From Methanobrevibacter sp. (GTDB lineage: Archaea > Methanobacteriota > Methanobacteria > Methanobacteriales > Methanobacteriaceae): a stretch of 64,000 nucleotides of DNA. Position 1 is the first letter of the stretch. Each line of letters opens with the position of its first letter. This document shows positions 36,135 to 46,027 of this stretch, piece by piece. A program made the position numbers and the translations under genes. Where the stretch lies: positions 1 through 64,000 of the forward strand of contig NZ_JAFQQZ010000045.1 in NCBI RefSeq assembly GCF_017410345.1, read 5' to 3'. The notes beneath the pieces are model-generated. The model was not told the DNA's origin. It did not search any database and saw nothing but the letters and a program-made list of their open reading frames with translations.

Positions 36135-37097
36135 TCACCATCCCTTTGGATAAATTCCAGTATCCATAAAGACCTTGTTTGTATCAACCACCAAACCGGA
36201 ATCCGCATTCATTATCTCTCCAGATGAGAACAGTGAAGTTCCTGCAGCCACCAATTCTCCTTTTAAGGACTTGATTGCAACAAGATTTCCCTTTTGAATG
36301 TCCTTAGACAGTTTAGCTATTCCTCCTGCACCAAGCTTTGCCCCTTGGCAGATGGCCTCAACAGCAGAATCCTTTATGAATATCTGGGGAAGGTGAGAGC
36401 TGGCAACTTCCATTGGCTGAATGGCTTTCCGTATGTATGATTCATCACCATCCTCAATATAGAAATGATAGGCATCTGTAAGGTCATGCAGGTTTACGAG
36501 GTCACCCTTTCGCTCATCGAATGGACCCACTCTAGTTCTTCTAAGCTCTGCCATATGAGCTCCGCAGCCCAATGCCTCACCGATATCATGACAATAGGTC
36601 CTCACATAGGTTCCTGCCTCACAGCCTATTCTGAATAGTACATCCTTACCTTCAATCTCATAGATTGTGGAGTAGTAAATGTTTCTTACCCTTAATTCAC
36701 GTTTTACAGCTGATTTAACAGGTGGTGTCTGGTAAATCTTACCGGTAAATTCATCAAAAATAGCTCTTATTTGATCTTCCGGCAATTCCTTGTGCAATGT
36801 CATGAGACATACATATTCCTTACCTGCAGGGAGAAGAAGTTGGCTTACCCTTGTGGCATTGTCGATTCCGATTGGCAGAACTCCAGTCACTTTAGGGTCA
36901 AGGGTTCCTCCATGCCCTGTCTTTTTGCAGCCAAGTATCCTTTTAACCCAGGAATCCACTTCATGGGATGTTGGGCCGGATGGCTTGTCCAAATTGATTA
37001 TACCTTTAGCTATATGTTCCTCTATAGGTCTTTCATATGGATTGCATCCATATTCCGGATTGGTTTCCACATTTGATTTTATGAGATAATCTTCCAT
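36135..37097 (-). CDS. cbf5: tRNA/rRNA pseudouridine synthase (archaeal dyskerin)
   Basis: Catalytic subunit of H/ACA ribonucleoproteins, also able to make tRNA pseudouridine-55. The catalytic Asp is in GHGGTLDPKVTGVLP; KPSGPTSHEVDSWVK precedes it. The C-terminal PUA domain starts near VEAICQGAKLGAGGIAKL. Length (320) is normal. In the Methanothermobacter order it lies between rpl14e and tRNA-Ser/rpsM, and here too, with several genes inserted on either side. Confidence 0.96.
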   Translation of the reverse strand: MEDYLIKSNVETNPEYGCNPYERPIEEHIAKGIINLDKPSGPTSHEVDSWVKRILGCKKTGHGGTLDPKVTGVLPIGIDNATRVSQLLLPAGKEYVCLMTLHKELPEDQIRAIFDEFTGKIYQTPPVKSAVKRELRVRNIYYSTIYEIEGKDVLFRIGCEAGTYVRTYCHDIGEALGCGAHMAELRRTRVGPFDERKGDLVNLHDLTDAYHFYIEDGDESYIRKAIQPMEVASSHLPQIFIKDSAVEAICQGAKLGAGGIAKLSKDIQKGNLVAIKSLKGELVAAGTSLFSSGEIMNADSGLVVDTNKVFMDTGIYPKGW

Positions 37098-37346
37098 AGT
37101 TCATTCCCCAATAGCTAAAAGTCAAAATAGAATTTAATCAGATTTCATTTTTATAATATAAAATAAGATTTTTATTATAAATAAATTTAATTAATTGCAT
37201 TAAAAACTGAAAATAAAATTTTTAAAAATCATTCTACAAAAAATATAAGAAATAATGATTACAAATATAAGATAAATAAAAAAAGAATATCAAAATATTA
37301 ATTTTATACTTAAACATCTATTTTTTAAAGAACGGAGATAGAAAAT

Positions 37347-37823
37347 ATGGTAGAGGATAAAGCTAAAACTGAAAACAATGCAAACCGTATGAGTAAAACA
37401 GAATATTATCTTGCAATCGCACTTGCAGTATCAAAAAGAAGCACCTGCTTGAAAAGACGCTATGGAGCGGTAATAGTAAATAACGATGAAATTATCAGCA
37501 CAGGATATAATGGAAATCCAAGAGGAGAGGAAAACTGCTGCGACAGAGGGTCATGCCAAAGAATGAACCTTCCATCAAATTCCGGAAACTATAACGACTG
37601 CTTTTCAGTTCATGCCGAACAGAATGCTATGATCAGTGCAAGAAGGAAAGACATGCTTGGAGCTACAATCTATCTTGCAGGAGAAATGTCTGTTGATGGC
37701 GATTGGGTAGAAATAGAAGATGCTGAACCTTGTCCTATATGCTTTAGAATGATAAAGAACTCTGGAATTGATAAGATAGTAAGCAAGAAAGGGATCATTA
37801 AGCTACATACACCCGTACAATAA
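37347..37823 (+). CDS. dCMP/cytidine-type deaminase
   Basis: A 158-residue zinc deaminase of the ComEB/dCMP family. The zinc motif is HAEQNAM with PCPICFRMI; a second Cys-rich patch ENCCDRGSCQR is usual for dCMP deaminases. It converts dCMP to dUMP for thymidylate synthesis. GGAGATA stands nine bases before the ATG. The gene is divergent from cbf5 and converges with the exonuclease gene at 37904. Confidence 0.9.
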   Translation: MVEDKAKTENNANRMSKTEYYLAIALAVSKRSTCLKRRYGAVIVNNDEIISTGYNGNPRGEENCCDRGSCQRMNLPSNSGNYNDCFSVHAEQNAMISARRKDMLGATIYLAGEMSVDGDWVEIEDAEPCPICFRMIKNSGIDKIVSKKGIIKLHTPVQ

Positions 37824-37903
37824 TTAAATATTGAATATTAATATCTAATATTAATATTGAATATTGAAAAGGTTTAATATGGATTTCTCTATTGGTTCTT
37901 GAG

Positions 37904-38452
37904 TTAAATCTCAGGATAGAAATCTATATCATAACCTAAACGCCTCATGATTCTTAACTCGTCCCTTGCATCAATAATTGCATTATGGGATTCACAGTAA
38001 TCATCCACACCCAATATCTGAAGCATTGGCTCAACACCATACCCTCTTCTTAACCTGCCTGTCTTGCAACATGGCAAATGACTTGGAATATGAGGATTAT
38101 GCTGCTTATATACTGCAACTTTCATAATGTCTCTCCAGCAAAAGTCGGAAAGCTCAGGCAAATGACGCTTGTCAAAGGAAGCATTGTAAGCAAAGAGATT
38201 ATCAACACCATTGGAATCAAGCAGATATCTTAAATCATCAATGGCATCATCCCTATGTTTTGTGAGAATTTCATGACTTGTCCTTCTCATTGATTTGGAA
38301 TACATTCCACCTATCTTTTCAGCTCTAGGTAAAATATAATAACGAGAATCAGTTCCCTTAAAATTCTTGGATCTGGCAATTATGACACCTATGGACATTA
38401 CCTCATCATTCCAATTTGTTTCTGTGTCTATAACTGCAAACCTTCTTGACAT
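37904..38452 (-). CDS. DEDD-family 3'-5' exonuclease-like protein
   Basis: A 182-residue DnaQ-like fold protein. Exo I is FAVIDTETNW (D, E), Exo II is FAYNASFDKRHL (D) and Exo III is HNAIIDARDELR (H, D), so all metal-binding residues are present. Between them lies a Cys-containing loop (LPCCKTGRLRRGYG). It may trim RNA or DNA ends; the substrate is unknown. AGGGGT precedes the ATG. Confidence 0.85.
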   Translation of the reverse strand: MSRRFAVIDTETNWNDEVMSIGVIIARSKNFKGTDSRYYILPRAEKIGGMYSKSMRRTSHEILTKHRDDAIDDLRYLLDSNGVDNLFAYNASFDKRHLPELSDFCWRDIMKVAVYKQHNPHIPSHLPCCKTGRLRRGYGVEPMLQILGVDDYCESHNAIIDARDELRIMRRLGYDIDFYPEI

Positions 38453-38632
38453 AATAAACCCCTAAAATAAGATTAATAATATAAATTTTAATTTAATAAT
38501 TTATAAAAATAACTAATTCTAAAATATTAAAGATATTTAAAAAAATAGTGGAACAATTAAAATCAGAACATGAAAAAATAATTAAAAAATTGTTAAAAAT
38601 AAAATAAAAATTTTAAATAAAGAATAAATAAG

Positions 38633-38656
38633 AGAACTCTTCAAAGGATGAATTCT
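38633..38656 (-). terminator. GATAAGAATTC-family hairpin after rpl14e
   Basis: AGAATTC and GAGTTCT, read on the minus strand (38656-38650 and 38639-38633), pair with one G-U wobble. The element starts GATAAGAATTC like its relatives at 22124 and 23469. It lies about 100 bases beyond the rpl14e stop, at the end of the L34e-CMP kinase-L14e unit. Confidence 0.45.
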
Positions 38657-38756
38657 TATCTAATACACATAAATGTGCCTATTTTAATATATAAAAAGTT
38701 AAAAAAGTTTTAAATAAAAATGTAAACTAACTGAATTTAGAATCAATGGAATAGAC

Positions 38757-38924
38757 TTATTCCATGATAGGTTCTAAATGGTTGATGTTACAACGTCTGT
38801 TTTTAACTTCGTCTCCTTTTACTTCCACGAAGTTTTCATCAATGATTGCAACAATTTCACATTCTTTACCTGCTTCTCTTCCAGCAGTCTTAATACATTT
38901 TCTACCAACTTCTATAGCTGCCAT
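38757..38924 (-). CDS. rpl14e: 50S ribosomal protein eL14
   Basis: A 55-residue SH3-like ribosomal protein beginning [20 protein letters not shown] and ending RRCNINHLEPIME. Archaeal eL14 normally runs to about 75-80 residues; here the C-terminal extension is absent. The start overlaps the CMP kinase stop as TAATG, with AAGGTGAT upstream inside that gene, so it is translationally coupled. Confidence 0.93.
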   Translation of the reverse strand: MAAIEVGRKCIKTAGREAGKECEIVAIIDENFVEVKGDEVKNRRCNINHLEPIME

Positions 38925-39442
38925 TATATCACCTTTAATGTTGTTAAAATAATTTCCGCAATACTATCAGGGTTAAAGCTGTTAGTATTTATAATTAAAT
39001 CATAAATATCCATATTTCTAATATCTATGTTATGAATATCCATATATCTTAAAGCTTCACTTTCCTCACGAGAAAGAATTTCCTCTTTTGCAAGCTCAAT
39101 TGATTTGCCTTCCCTTTCACATACCCTTTTAGCTCTAATTTCTAAAGGAGCGGTAAAGCAGACTTTCAAATCCGCATCAATGAAATATGCGGAAAGCCTT
39201 CCTTCAACAATAAGATCTTGAGCTTCCTCTGCAAGTTTAGCTTGTCTATTATCAATCTCTTTATCGATGTCAGTATTATTTTCAGCAAATTTGCCGAATT
39301 CAACTGGAGACATTCCCCTCTCTGCAGCCATCTCTCTGAATATCGCACCTGCAGAAACAAATGGAATACCTAACTTCTCAGATAATACCTTTGCAGCAGT
39401 TGTAGTTCCACTACCTGCTGTACCACCGATTGTTATTATCAT
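38924..39442 (-). CDS. cmk: Cytidylate kinase (archaeal)
   Basis: Phosphorylates CMP and dCMP. The P-loop is [13 protein letters not shown] at the N-terminus, followed by [14 protein letters not shown], the nucleoside-binding part. Length is 172. Its ATG overlaps the L34e stop in the correct L34e frame (TAATG at 39440-39444), and its own stop overlaps the L14e start in the same way. This gives a tightly coupled rpl34e-cmk-rpl14e string. Confidence 0.95.
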   Translation of the reverse strand: MIITIGGTAGSGTTTAAKVLSEKLGIPFVSAGAIFREMAAERGMSPVEFGKFAENNTDIDKEIDNRQAKLAEEAQDLIVEGRLSAYFIDADLKVCFTAPLEIRAKRVCEREGKSIELAKEEILSREESEALRYMDIHNIDIRNMDIYDLIINTNSFNPDSIAEIILTTLKVI

Positions 39443-39707
39443 TATTTTCTTGCCTCATCTTTGAAATGCTTACGAGCACATTTTGGACATAAGTATCCTC
39501 CAAATGGACGGTTTGGCCTTTTTGAGATTTAGCTAATTTGCGAATCTCATAAGGACGTCCTCTTGGAACACCATGTAATACAGCACCACATTCAGCACAT
39601 ACATGCTTAGATGGTTTCTTCTTTTTATATCTTAAAACATTAACTCCACCAGGAGTTTTTGTATTTGTTCTTTTGTATGATCTTGATCTAAATCTATTTG
39701 CAGGCAT
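39442..39707 (-). CDS. rpl34e: 50S ribosomal protein eL34, interrupted by a one-base frameshift
   Basis: The first part reads [19 protein letters not shown] and continues through [18 protein letters not shown], typical eL34 with a zinc CxxC. At the A run (plus-strand T5, 39519-39523) the frame breaks: straight reading leaves the family and runs to 39411. One base back, the frame gives [20 protein letters not shown], the expected second zinc CxxC, and stops at 39442, overlapping cmk as TAATG. One A is missing from the run, either by sequencing error, a real mutation, or because the ribosome slips by -1 there. Confidence 0.88.
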
Positions 39708-40435
39708 GTTCTCACCTAATTTGTTTTTTTAAATTTATCTACAAATCTAATCTAATGTCAAATAATTCATATTTGTAGATTCGAGTAAAATAGATATTAA
39801 AATGCCGATTTGGCATAATGTAAATATCATGAAAAAAGTATCATAAAAATAGAATGAATTATAAAAGAATTAAAATTCATTTAGTTAAATGATTAACACT
39901 ACTTAATATGATATTTAACTAATATATACTTTACTGTTTTCTATCCTTTTCTAAAGAATCAAACCTCTCTTAAAATCTACAATTTTCTAGAATCTTAAAG
40001 TCTGATCATATTAGAAAAATCATAGAAATTAAATTTTAAAATCCTAGCAATCTTCAACAACCCAAATTAAGTAGGCCAATCCCACTTAACATGCCAATCA
40101 TTAAAAACTTGCTAAAATTTAGTATTACATATATCGTACTTTTTGGGATTATGATTTTTATTTTGATTAATAAAATTTTTATAGAATCTTGATTCTGATA
40201 AAATCTTAATTAAATTTTTTTAATTGAAACTAGAAAATAATTTTAGATGAAAAATCTAAAAATAACTTAGATTAATAAATATCTAAGATGATATCTATCT
40301 ATCAACAGTATATTTTATAATAGTAGCAACTAAGTATAATTAAATTAATTACATGATTAATTAAAATGAATAGTTAATTAAAACTATCAATTTAATTGAT
40401 TTTTATTTTTATTAAATAATATCAATGGTTTAACA
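39708..40435. other. Gene-free region between DUF106 gene and rpl34e, with one hairpin
   Basis: About 730 AT-rich bases. One short hairpin at 40067-40089 (TTAAGT-A-GG, loop CCAAT, CC-C-ACTTAA) has an A-C mismatch that becomes a G-U pair on the minus strand. The rpl34e promoter should be here. Confidence 0.45.
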
Positions 40436-41044
40436 TTAGAAACCATTCTTGAATCCCATAAATTTCCTAATGATTTGTGACATTCCAAATGTACAAATGA
40501 AGTACCACCATAACCATCCTATTCCATATGGAATGGTAGTTATGTTACCACCATAAAGCATTTGCCCTAATGAGTGGAAGATCGGAGTTAAAGTACAATA
40601 ATAAACAGCTGGAGGAAATACCACAATAATATTTCTAATTGAAGATTGCCACATCCAGGCAAAAATCAATAAGATTGGAACCATAGTAACAATCATTGGT
40701 CTAAATGACATTTTCATAATTTCAGATTGGTCTGCCATCATATCCATTTGCTTAGCTTGAACTTTTGCCATTTGTTTAGTGTCTCCACTGGCTTGGGCTT
40801 CCCTCAACTCTTTTTGAAGAGCTTTGGATTTAGCTTGCATTTCATTCATTTTATCCTGGTCCACCAATAACTTCTGAGCGGTTACAGTCAATAGTGATAT
40901 GATGAATGATATCACAAATACGGTAAGCACTGGGTTATTAGGGGTAGGATCCATTTGAACTAATGGATTTAAAACAGCATTCATGGCATCAAACACAGGT
41001 TGAAGCCAGGAAATACCTAATAAAAAACTACCTTGATACGCCAT
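40436..41044 (-). CDS. DUF106 membrane protein (archaeal YidC-like insertase)
   Basis: A 202-residue protein with three or four membrane helices and a charged coiled-coil hairpin (about 65-115, EMQAKSKALQKELREAQ) between the first and second. This is the layout of the Oxa1/YidC/EMC3 superfamily members of archaea, which insert proteins into the membrane. Its place right after secY and adkA in the conserved order supports a role in membrane protein biogenesis. GAGGAA precedes the ATG. Confidence 0.92.
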   Translation of the reverse strand: MAYQGSFLLGISWLQPVFDAMNAVLNPLVQMDPTPNNPVLTVFVISFIISLLTVTAQKLLVDQDKMNEMQAKSKALQKELREAQASGDTKQMAKVQAKQMDMMADQSEIMKMSFRPMIVTMVPILLIFAWMWQSSIRNIIVVFPPAVYYCTLTPIFHSLGQMLYGGNITTIPYGIGWLWWYFICTFGMSQIIRKFMGFKNGF

Positions 41045-41335
41045 TTAATTCCTCACATGTTTAATAAGTTTTAATAGTAAATCATAATTTTATTTTCTTT
41101 ACAAATTTCAAACATCACATAATAGAAATTATGTAAACTTCCAATTTCATAAATTTTAAAAATATAATAAACTATTAAGTTATAAATTCTTGCAAATTTA
41201 TAAATTAATAATTTAAAATATCAAATAATCTACAAACAATAATCTAAAACAATCAGATCATAATAATGAAAATTTAAATAATTAGAAAAAATCTAATTAT
41301 CTAAATAAGGAATTTAAATTAAATCTATAATCCGA

Positions 41336-41893
41336 TTATTTCAAGACATCAACCATTTTCTTTACAGTTGAAGGCAAATGATTGTCATGATTGGAAATAA
41401 TCTTTACAGTAGCTCCAGTTAAAGTGGCATAAGCCATTGCTGCAGCTCTGTTCATTTCCTGATGTAACTGAATGTCCTTAGCCTTTTCAGCATCTCTTTG
41501 TCTGGTTTCATCACCTAATCTTCTGACGATGACTTCATCAGGATATGCTTCAATTAAAATGAATATATCAGGATTCAATCCTTCTAAGACCCATTTAGGA
41601 AGTCCTGGCAAGAAACCTTTAGGTGTGCTGATAGTACAATGAGTGTCAACGATCACATTAGTGGTTTCGGATTTCTCACTAATTCTGATACCTGCTTCCT
41701 TTTGAATCTCCTTTTGGGTTTCAGCAGGCAATTTTCTTAACTCATCCCTATTTTCAACAAGACCTTTCTCTAAAGCAATTTCAGTCATGATGTCTCCATA
41801 GTTTAAATGAAGATAATCAACTTCCTCTAATGCTTTTTTAAGTACAGTTGTACTTCCAGAACCTGGAATACCAGTAATAACTACCAATTTCAT
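41336..41893 (-). CDS. adkA: Adenylate kinase (archaeal type)
   Basis: Catalyses AMP + ATP to 2 ADP. The archaeal enzyme starts KLVVITGIPGSGSTTVLKKAL, with the P-loop GIPGSGSTT, and has the HLNYGDIM segment for AMP binding. Length (185) fits the trimeric archaeal group. It lies between secY and DUF106 on the same strand; GAGAGGA is upstream of the ATG. Confidence 0.96.
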   Translation of the reverse strand: MKLVVITGIPGSGSTTVLKKALEEVDYLHLNYGDIMTEIALEKGLVENRDELRKLPAETQKEIQKEAGIRISEKSETTNVIVDTHCTISTPKGFLPGLPKWVLEGLNPDIFILIEAYPDEVIVRRLGDETRQRDAEKAKDIQLHQEMNRAAAMAYATLTGATVKIISNHDNHLPSTVKKMVDVLK

Positions 41894-41979
41894 TTAAATC
41901 CTCTCACATTAAACATTAAAATTTAAAATTGTCAATTAACTAATAATAATCACAAAAAGAAAAGTATTTGGAAAATCAA

Positions 41980-43344
41980 TTATTCGAATACTTTTCTTAA
42001 CATTGGGTGCATATCCATAAGTTGCTCTTGAGCAATCTCTTCATAAAGTCTGTAGACAATACCTACAGTAAGCAATACACCAGTACCTCCACCGAGAGCA
42101 CCGGTCAAGTCAGCGATGAACGCCAAAATACCTACAAAGAGACCACCGAGAATTGTAAGAGCCGGAATATACTTTTTCATAATCATATAAAGTTGTCTTT
42201 TACTGCTTCTGAAACCAGGAATCTGTATACCTGAGTTATAAAGTTGCTTGGAAACCTCCTTCGCATTCAAGGAACCGCTGATTTCCACCCATAACCATGA
42301 GAAAAGCACACAACAAGCCAAGAAGAAAATACCATAGAAGACAACCCTTAATGGATTTGTGAACAATACGCTTAAACTGTTAGGAGTGGTCAGCCACAAT
42401 GCAAGTCCGCTGATAGGCCTTCCGCCTGAAACTTCACCTAATATAGGGAAACCGAGTTTCTGGAATACACTGGCGAAAAGTGAAACGTTTACAAGAAGCG
42501 CACTTGTCAAAATAACCGGCATGTTACTTGCGTAAATGAACTTTAAAGGATATTTACCTACAGATCCTCTGATTCTACCGTGTCCTCTTACCTGACCGTG
42601 AGAAATAGGAATCTCAATTCTCATACTTTCACCATATACAGCCATAAGGAACACAACAATGGTTGCAATCAATGGAATCAAGATGGTGAAATTAGGAGAT
42701 CCACCAATGATTGATTGGATAAAACCAGGGAGAATACCTGAAGCTGTAGTGGATGCCGCAGTAGCCGGCAAGAAGTTGAATGTTCCGGTAATAATGGTCT
42801 GTGCTACACCAGCAGCAATGAACAATCCTACACCACTACCGAATCCCCATTTGGATACCACTTCATCAAGGTACAAGATCAAGATAGCGCCGATTACCAA
42901 TTGGAGAATCATTATTCCATAGTATGAAGTGTCTATAGGCACTAAACTTCCAGTAAGTACTAAAACTCCTGCTTCGAAAATTGTGAATAAAATAGCTAAT
43001 AATTTTTGAGTACTTTGAAACATAGCCTTATGTTCATGTTGAGATAAGTCTAAATTTAATATTTTTGCACCGACCAATAGTTGCAATACAATAGATGCGG
43101 TTACGATAGGTCCTATACCTAAAGTAAGAATTGACCCAAAACTACCTGCCATAACAGCTCTCAATTGGGCAAATTGGTCAACTGCAGCTGGACTCAAACC
43201 ATATAATGGAATTTGAGTTAAAAAGTAATATAAAACTAAAACTATAGCTGTCCATTTAAGTTTTTCCCTAAAGTCCTGCCTGTGAATAGGAGTCTTGACC
43301 TCAGGAAGCAACTTAAATATAGGCTTAAAATTCTCTAAAATCAT
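41980..43344 (-). CDS. secY: Protein translocase subunit SecY
   Basis: Channel-forming subunit of the Sec translocon, with about ten membrane helices over 454 residues. The plug region after GLSPAAVDQF and the cytosolic loop RIEIPISHGQVRGHGRIRGS are recognisable archaeal features. GGGGAAA precedes the ATG. Unlike in most archaea, where secY directly follows rplO, a 530-base spacer with two strong hairpins separates them here. Confidence 0.97.
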   Translation of the reverse strand: MILENFKPIFKLLPEVKTPIHRQDFREKLKWTAIVLVLYYFLTQIPLYGLSPAAVDQFAQLRAVMAGSFGSILTLGIGPIVTASIVLQLLVGAKILNLDLSQHEHKAMFQSTQKLLAILFTIFEAGVLVLTGSLVPIDTSYYGIMILQLVIGAILILYLDEVVSKWGFGSGVGLFIAAGVAQTIITGTFNFLPATAASTTASGILPGFIQSIIGGSPNFTILIPLIATIVVFLMAVYGESMRIEIPISHGQVRGHGRIRGSVGKYPLKFIYASNMPVILTSALLVNVSLFASVFQKLGFPILGEVSGGRPISGLALWLTTPNSLSVLFTNPLRVVFYGIFFLACCVLFSWLWVEISGSLNAKEVSKQLYNSGIQIPGFRSSKRQLYMIMKKYIPALTILGGLFVGILAFIADLTGALGGGTGVLLTVGIVYRLYEEIAQEQLMDMHPMLRKVFE

Positions 43345-43795
43345 TTTTTCCCCGTTAATTATTATCTATTAATTCAAATCAGATTTTAATTATTTATATT
43401 ATAAGAATAAATTAAATTCCAACTTTGAATTCATTAATTTTTATAAATTTGTTTAATATATTTCTTTAAATTTTTTTATGATCCAAAATATTAGAAATAA
43501 TCACAATATCAAATAATTAGTGATTAATAATCATGCTAAATTTGCATATATATTATATATAAATATTATAATATTTTAGATTAATAATAAATATAATTTT
43601 TATATAATATAAAGTATTCGATAAATAATACAAAAATTAACTAAATTAATAATAAATTTTAATGAAATCGAGAAGATTAAAATAAAAAAATTTTTAAAAA
43701 ATAGTTAAAAATAGAAAGAATTTAAAAAAAAGAAATCTAAAAAATCTAAATTAAAAAATTAATTAAAAAATTAATTAAAAAAATAAAATAATACA
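43345..43795. other. Gene-free spacer upstream of secY
   Basis: About 450 AT-rich bases following the twin hairpins. It probably holds an independent secY promoter on the minus strand; no unique TATA box can be chosen. No gene seen. Confidence 0.45.
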
Positions 43796-43875
43796 ACTAG
43801 TTAAGAGTGGTTACTCCCAACTAGTGAAAAGAGTTTTGGTCCCGGTTTTGCAGGCCGAAGGCCTGGAAAAGCGGG
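43796..43875 (-). terminator. Twin hairpins at the 3' end of rplO
   Basis: First in transcription order: CCCG/CGGG, TTTT/AAAA and CAGGCC/GGCCTG stacked with single C-C mismatches (43841-43875), a very stable stem for this genome. Second: ACTAGTT...AACTAGT with GAGT/ACTC inside (43796-43825); its AA-CC internal loop becomes two G-U pairs on the minus strand, giving 13 continuous pairs. The tail CACTAGTTGGGA between them is shared with the element after rpsB (25392-25450). Confidence 0.7.
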
Positions 43876-43877
43876 GG

Positions 43878-44315
43878 TTAAAGTTCAACAGCTTCTCCGC
43901 CAGCTTCTTCTATCTTTTCAATAGCTGATTCGGAGAATGCAGGGGATTTGATCACTAAAGGAATGTCAAGGGAACCGGTTGCTAAAACTTTGTTGTAGCC
44001 TAATTCGGTTACGTCAATTACAATGACATCGTCTTCCTTGGTTGCAATTCCTTGCTCTACAAACTCTTCAGCCTTATCATTCAAGAAGTTTAAGTTGACA
44101 GGATAGGATCTGTGAATGGTTTTTTGAGGTCTTTTGAAACCGTGTTTACCGAAGTAATATCTGTTTTCAATTACGGTAGTGGACCAGTGGTGTTTTCCAG
44201 CTCCAGCTTTACCTTTACCACCTTTGTTTCCTGCTCCTCTTCTTCTTTTGACAGAGCCTCCACCGTTAGATCTGGAACCTCTCATTTTATTAATCTTTTT
44301 ACCTTTTCTTATCAT
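43878..44315 (-). CDS. rplO: 50S ribosomal protein uL15
   Basis: Large-subunit assembly protein. The Gly/Lys-rich N-terminus (KINKMRGSRSNGGGSVKRR, KGGKGKAGAGKHHW) and the C-terminal IEKIEEAGGEAVEL are typical of archaeal uL15. Length is 145. AAGGTGGA lies eight bases before the ATG within the end of the uL30 gene. Confidence 0.97.
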   Translation of the reverse strand: MIRKGKKINKMRGSRSNGGGSVKRRRGAGNKGGKGKAGAGKHHWSTTVIENRYYFGKHGFKRPQKTIHRSYPVNLNFLNDKAEEFVEQGIATKEDDVIVIDVTELGYNKVLATGSLDIPLVIKSPAFSESAIEKIEEAGGEAVEL

Positions 44316-44326
44316 AATAATCCACC

Positions 44327-44785
44327 TTAAGCCATTCTTATTGCAAGATTATTAATATCTTCGCCTCTGTAACCTAAGGATCCGCCTTCATTTACAGAAT
44401 GTCTAATTCCTTTGTATCCTTTTCTTGGAGGATGTAAACGGAATACAGGTTTCATATCAATATCTTGAGCTTTGATTTCTCCGTTGATTAATGCATTAGC
44501 CAATTCTTCAAAAGTGGAATAATCAGTGTTTTCAGCCAAGTATTCTTCGCTGAGACGAGCTCCACCGACTAATCTTCCTCTTTTTTCAACAAGTTCAGTG
44601 AGAGTTTCTAAATCAACTTCTCCCCAAGTGATGTAGTCTTTTGCCTTTTGGAGCATACCTTTGTAACTTGGGTTTTCATCAACTAATACAGCATGACTGA
44701 TTCTGTTGAGTCTTAACATTTCTAAAGTACTAGCAATAGGTTGTTTGACCCCAGTAGTACCTCTAATTCTAATTACCAAATACAT
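44327..44785 (-). CDS. rpmD: 50S ribosomal protein uL30
   Basis: Archaeal long form (152 residues) beginning [17 protein letters not shown], with [16 protein letters not shown] and the C-terminal [15 protein letters not shown]. It sits between uS5 and uL15 with about 11-base gaps. GGTGGT precedes the ATG. Confidence 0.97.
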   Translation of the reverse strand: MYLVIRIRGTTGVKQPIASTLEMLRLNRISHAVLVDENPSYKGMLQKAKDYITWGEVDLETLTELVEKRGRLVGGARLSEEYLAENTDYSTFEELANALINGEIKAQDIDMKPVFRLHPPRKGYKGIRHSVNEGGSLGYRGEDINNLAIRMA

Positions 44786-44796
44786 GATACCACCGT

Positions 44797-45438
44797 CTAT
44801 TGGATTACTCCCATATTTTTAAGGTCTTGTTCTGAAGCTTTCATTCTGCTTGCTTCTTTTAAAGCTTCGAATACAGCATTAGCAAAGTTTACAGTGGTTT
44901 GGGTTTGACCGCTTGCTTGAGACCATACGTCTTTGATACCAGCAAGGGAGAGAATGGTTTTACCGACATCTCCAATAGCCAAGCCTACACCTGCAGGAGC
45001 AGGTCTTAAGGTTACGTTTACACTGCTTGCTTTACCGGTTACTTTGAAAGGAACGGTGTGTTGTCTTCCACATACACAACCCCAATCTCCACAACCTCTT
45101 CTTACTTTGATAATGTTATATTTAGCATTATCTACAGCTTTTCTGATAGCAGGACCTACTTCTCTAGCTTTACCTTGTCCTAAACCTACGTAACCATTTT
45201 TGTTACCTACTGCAACGATTACTCTAAAGTTTACTTTTCTACCAGATTTGTGCATTCTTTGAACTAAATTTACATCCATTACTTCTTCTTCCAAATCAGG
45301 AAGCAATGCATCTACAATTTCCAATTCCATTATAGGGAGACCTTTTTCGAAGATTTCATCAATATCGGTGATATTTCCTGCTTTTACTTCTTTACCTAAA
45401 TTGGTTTTAGGTTCCCAATCATCCATATTAAAGCTCAT
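44797..45438 (-). CDS. rpsE: 30S ribosomal protein uS5
   Basis: Small-subunit protein important for decoding accuracy. The double-stranded-RNA-like fold is recognised by [20 protein letters not shown] and later [20 protein letters not shown] [10 protein letters not shown] segment is usual for archaea. Length is 213. The start overlaps the uL18 stop by four bases (ATGA type). Confidence 0.97.
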   Translation of the reverse strand: MSFNMDDWEPKTNLGKEVKAGNITDIDEIFEKGLPIMELEIVDALLPDLEEEVMDVNLVQRMHKSGRKVNFRVIVAVGNKNGYVGLGQGKAREVGPAIRKAVDNAKYNIIKVRRGCGDWGCVCGRQHTVPFKVTGKASSVNVTLRPAPAGVGLAIGDVGKTILSLAGIKDVWSQASGQTQTTVNFANAVFEALKEASRMKASEQDLKNMGVIQ

Positions 45439-46022
45439 AATTCAGCCTCGTCAATTTTATTTTTAATTTCTTCAAAGTGTTCAGGTAAATCAGTAGGTTG
45501 AAGACCTCTAGCCAAGTATTGAGAGAATCTCTTGTTTAATTCCTCTTCATCTAAGCTTTCTGCATATTCTGCAATATGTTCACCATTGATTCTGTCTTCA
45601 GTAGGGATAATAGATTCACCGTATGGTACATTCAAACCAGCATCTGCAGCACCTTTAACAGCAGCAAATACTTTTGATCCTCTAATAGGAGATTTTAAAC
45701 CAATATCAGCAATAGCATAGTCAACACCTGCTGCAACAGCTTTCTTACCACATAAGTATGCGGTTAAATAAACAGCACTAGTGTTTTTGTTTCCTGCTAA
45801 CCATCCTAATTTGTTCAATTCCTTACTGTGAGCTGATACGACAGTTTCATCACCGTCTTTACCGACATTCACAACTTGAACAATACAGTTAGCGTTGGAA
45901 ATTCTTACAACTAATCTGGATTTATCCACATCAACTAATTTCGCTCTGGTAGCATAATCAGTCTTACCTTCTCTTCTTCTTCTGAATGCTACTTTATAAT
46001 TTGATCCGCTTGCCAAGTCCAT
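45435..46022 (-). CDS. rplR: 50S ribosomal protein uL18
   Basis: 5S rRNA-binding protein. Archaeal features are YKVAFRRRREGKTDY, RISNANCIVQVV, and IADIGLKSPIRGSKVFAAVKGA. Length is 195. GGAGGA is placed before the ATG, only five bases after rpl19e. Confidence 0.97.
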   Translation of the reverse strand: MDLASGSNYKVAFRRRREGKTDYATRAKLVDVDKSRLVVRISNANCIVQVVNVGKDGDETVVSAHSKELNKLGWLAGNKNTSAVYLTAYLCGKKAVAAGVDYAIADIGLKSPIRGSKVFAAVKGAADAGLNVPYGESIIPTEDRINGEHIAEYAESLDEEELNKRFSQYLARGLQPTDLPEHFEEIKNKIDEAEL

Positions 46023-46027
46023 TCCTC

